Assembly (NCBI GenBank): GCA_001051155.2
Contig: JYIP02000001.1
Span: 372,001 to 436,000, forward strand
Length of the DNA stretch: 64,000 bases
Direction of reading: 5' to 3'
Source of the DNA: Chrysoporthe austroafricana
Taxonomy: Eukaryota > Ascomycota > Sordariomycetes > Diaporthales > Cryphonectriaceae
Shown here: in pieces, positions 62,596 to 64,000 of the stretch
Layout: every line of letters begins with the position of its first letter
Position numbering within the stretch: the stretch's first letter is position 1
Translations under genes and position numbers: made by a program
Notes under the pieces: generated by a model
Told to the model about the DNA's origin: nothing
What the model saw: the letters and a program-made list of their open reading frames with translations, nothing else
The model's database searches: none

Positions 62596-64000
62596 ATGGC
62601 CACCCAGAACCTAGAAAAGCTTAATATATCCGTACGCTATACAGATAGTTACGATTTTCTAACCTGGTTCGCCTCTTTCAAGTCCTATAGCCAGATGAAG
62701 CATATTTGGGATTATGTCGATCCAGACGGGCCTAATAGGATCTATCCGAGCTACGAATCAATCTTTATGACTTTCAATCAATTCGTAGAATTTCGGGAGC
62801 TCAGTCGCAAAGAAGCTTCCGATAAGGCATTTCAAGAGTACAGAATTCAGAAAGAAATATTTAACGTTTAGCAAATGCTTAATACAGAAACCTTATCAAT
62901 ACTTACGAATACTGAACTCGCTAAACTGCCTGAATACGAAAATCTCTTTCGATAAAGCTATATAGAAGAGTTCCGGCTCGAGCTCGAAATTGCTAAGCTG
63001 GATTTCCTAATAAGACTCTTCTAAGCGAAAGATATTGAATGCCTTTAAGTTTGGGTCTAAAATACTATTTTAAGCTTTATCTTTAATTCGTACGTTCAAT
63101 CCTTTAAGGAAATGAAAGGCTGGAATATCTAGCTGTTAGTACGGAATATCAAGAAGGATTTTTGTCTTTTAGATTCAAATATCAAAAACGTTATCCGGAT
63201 CCAGTATAAAAACTACTTTAAGGAAGCCGCGCGTTCAGGCATAAATTTATAAGCTTAATATCGTATATTCTGTATTCTTTTTCGGCAAGCTCAAATATAT
63301 AGCCTTTCGGATATTAAGGATTTTCAAAAGGCAAACGATTTTCTTAAAGCAATTTCGGTATATTTTATACCAGAATAAGCTAAAAGAGAAAGGCAAAACT
63401 TTATTCTGGCTAATCGGCTTAGAAATTAGCTAATAATGCTTAAAAAGCTATTAAGAGCTTATATAGTACTTTTCCATTATTAATAGCAATCCAAAAAATT
63501 TAGGGTTCCGAATATCTTTGCAACTTTTAAAAATTCGAAACCCAGATTTATTAATAACGAAAAGTACTAATTCGCTAATATTAATACCGGCTTAATTCAG
63601 AAAACTTCTTCTAAATGCCTTTGCGAAATCGAAAATTATATATATGCCTGGACTTTTCAAACTTACCGAAAATTGAAATTTATTTGTATGTAAAAGAAAA
63701 AACCCGAAAAACGGTTCAAATTTATTTCTAAAGCAAAGCAAGAAATAGCCTTATAGAAGCTAAATAGCAAGAGATATTCAGTATTAGCAAAAAAGCTTAT
63801 AAAGCTCGGCTAGCTATTATATAGCTAGAAATATATATTAATAGAAAATAATACTAGCTAAAATATTAGCTAAAATATTAGCCAAAATATTAAAGATTCC
63901 TATTTTAGTATTATTAATTGCTAAGCTTAATAGCTATTATTAAAAAGACTGATTTATATTCTTTATTATTTATTTCGTTAAATACTTTTATCGATTTGGA
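62596..64000 (+). mobile_element. Decayed LTR retrotransposon, gag region, probably Copia type
   Basis: The frame starts MATQNLEKLNISVRYTDSYD and has FLTWFASFKSYSQMKHIWDY then VDPDGPN, similar to the gag start of fungal Copia elements. It stops at 62871, yet the same frame can be followed for more than 1 kb, with only TAA or TAG interruptions. A former zinc knuckle is visible as KCLCEIENYIYAW near 63610-63650, where an expected His and Cys are lost. Base composition is strongly AT-rich. Stops without frameshifts are what repeat-induced point mutation (RIP) produces (CAA/CAG to TAA/TAG). The element runs off the right edge; protease, integrase and reverse transcriptase would lie beyond. It is not functional in this copy. 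Confidence 0.75.

Overview
The window reads as nuclear DNA of a filamentous ascomycete, most likely a Sordariomycete. Genes are spaced and carry short introns (mostly 48-100 bases, GT...AG, with CTGAC or CTAAC-like branch sites). Coding sequence is GC-rich, the protein families are typically fungal, and the right edge holds a retroelement broken by point mutations in the style of repeat-induced point mutation (RIP). I could not name a species. All splice sites were placed by eye, from splice consensus, continuous reading frame and recalled family sequences.

Left and central part (1-46.7 kb) is mainly housekeeping. In order: a partial GA4-desaturase/CmcJ-like oxidoreductase (-); a small His-rich basic protein (+); a long disordered protein of unknown role (-); the haem enzyme ALA dehydratase (+); a membrane acyltransferase-3 protein (+); the MICOS subunit Mic12 (-), divergent from mitoribosomal protein bL17m (+); the nucleolar factor Utp25 (-), divergent from translation factor eIF3f (+); an R3H-SUZ RNA-binding protein (-); a zinc-knuckle protein (+); the Cwf18 splicing factor (-); a mitochondrial PPR protein (+); an SRAP/HMCES-type abasic-site protein (-); fimbrin (-); a RING-like protein (+); a DDHD-family phospholipase (-); and the largest subunit of RNA polymerase III (+).

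Right part (47-64 kb) is accessory. A ten-exon cellobiose dehydrogenase (-) and a GH5 endoglucanase (+) are divergent across 2.5 kb, which makes a small cellulose-degradation pair. A gene-poor stretch follows with eroded reading frames that may be a synthase relic. Next come two same-strand genes: a protein with a chymotrypsin-like serine-protease domain and an N-terminal array of identical 13-residue repeats, and a HET-domain (heterokaryon incompatibility) protein. They border the retroelement, whose gag frame is full of TAA/TAG stops but has no frameshift. The protease-HET pair is the best candidate here for an undescribed self/non-self or cell-death module; this is inference from domain content and position only.
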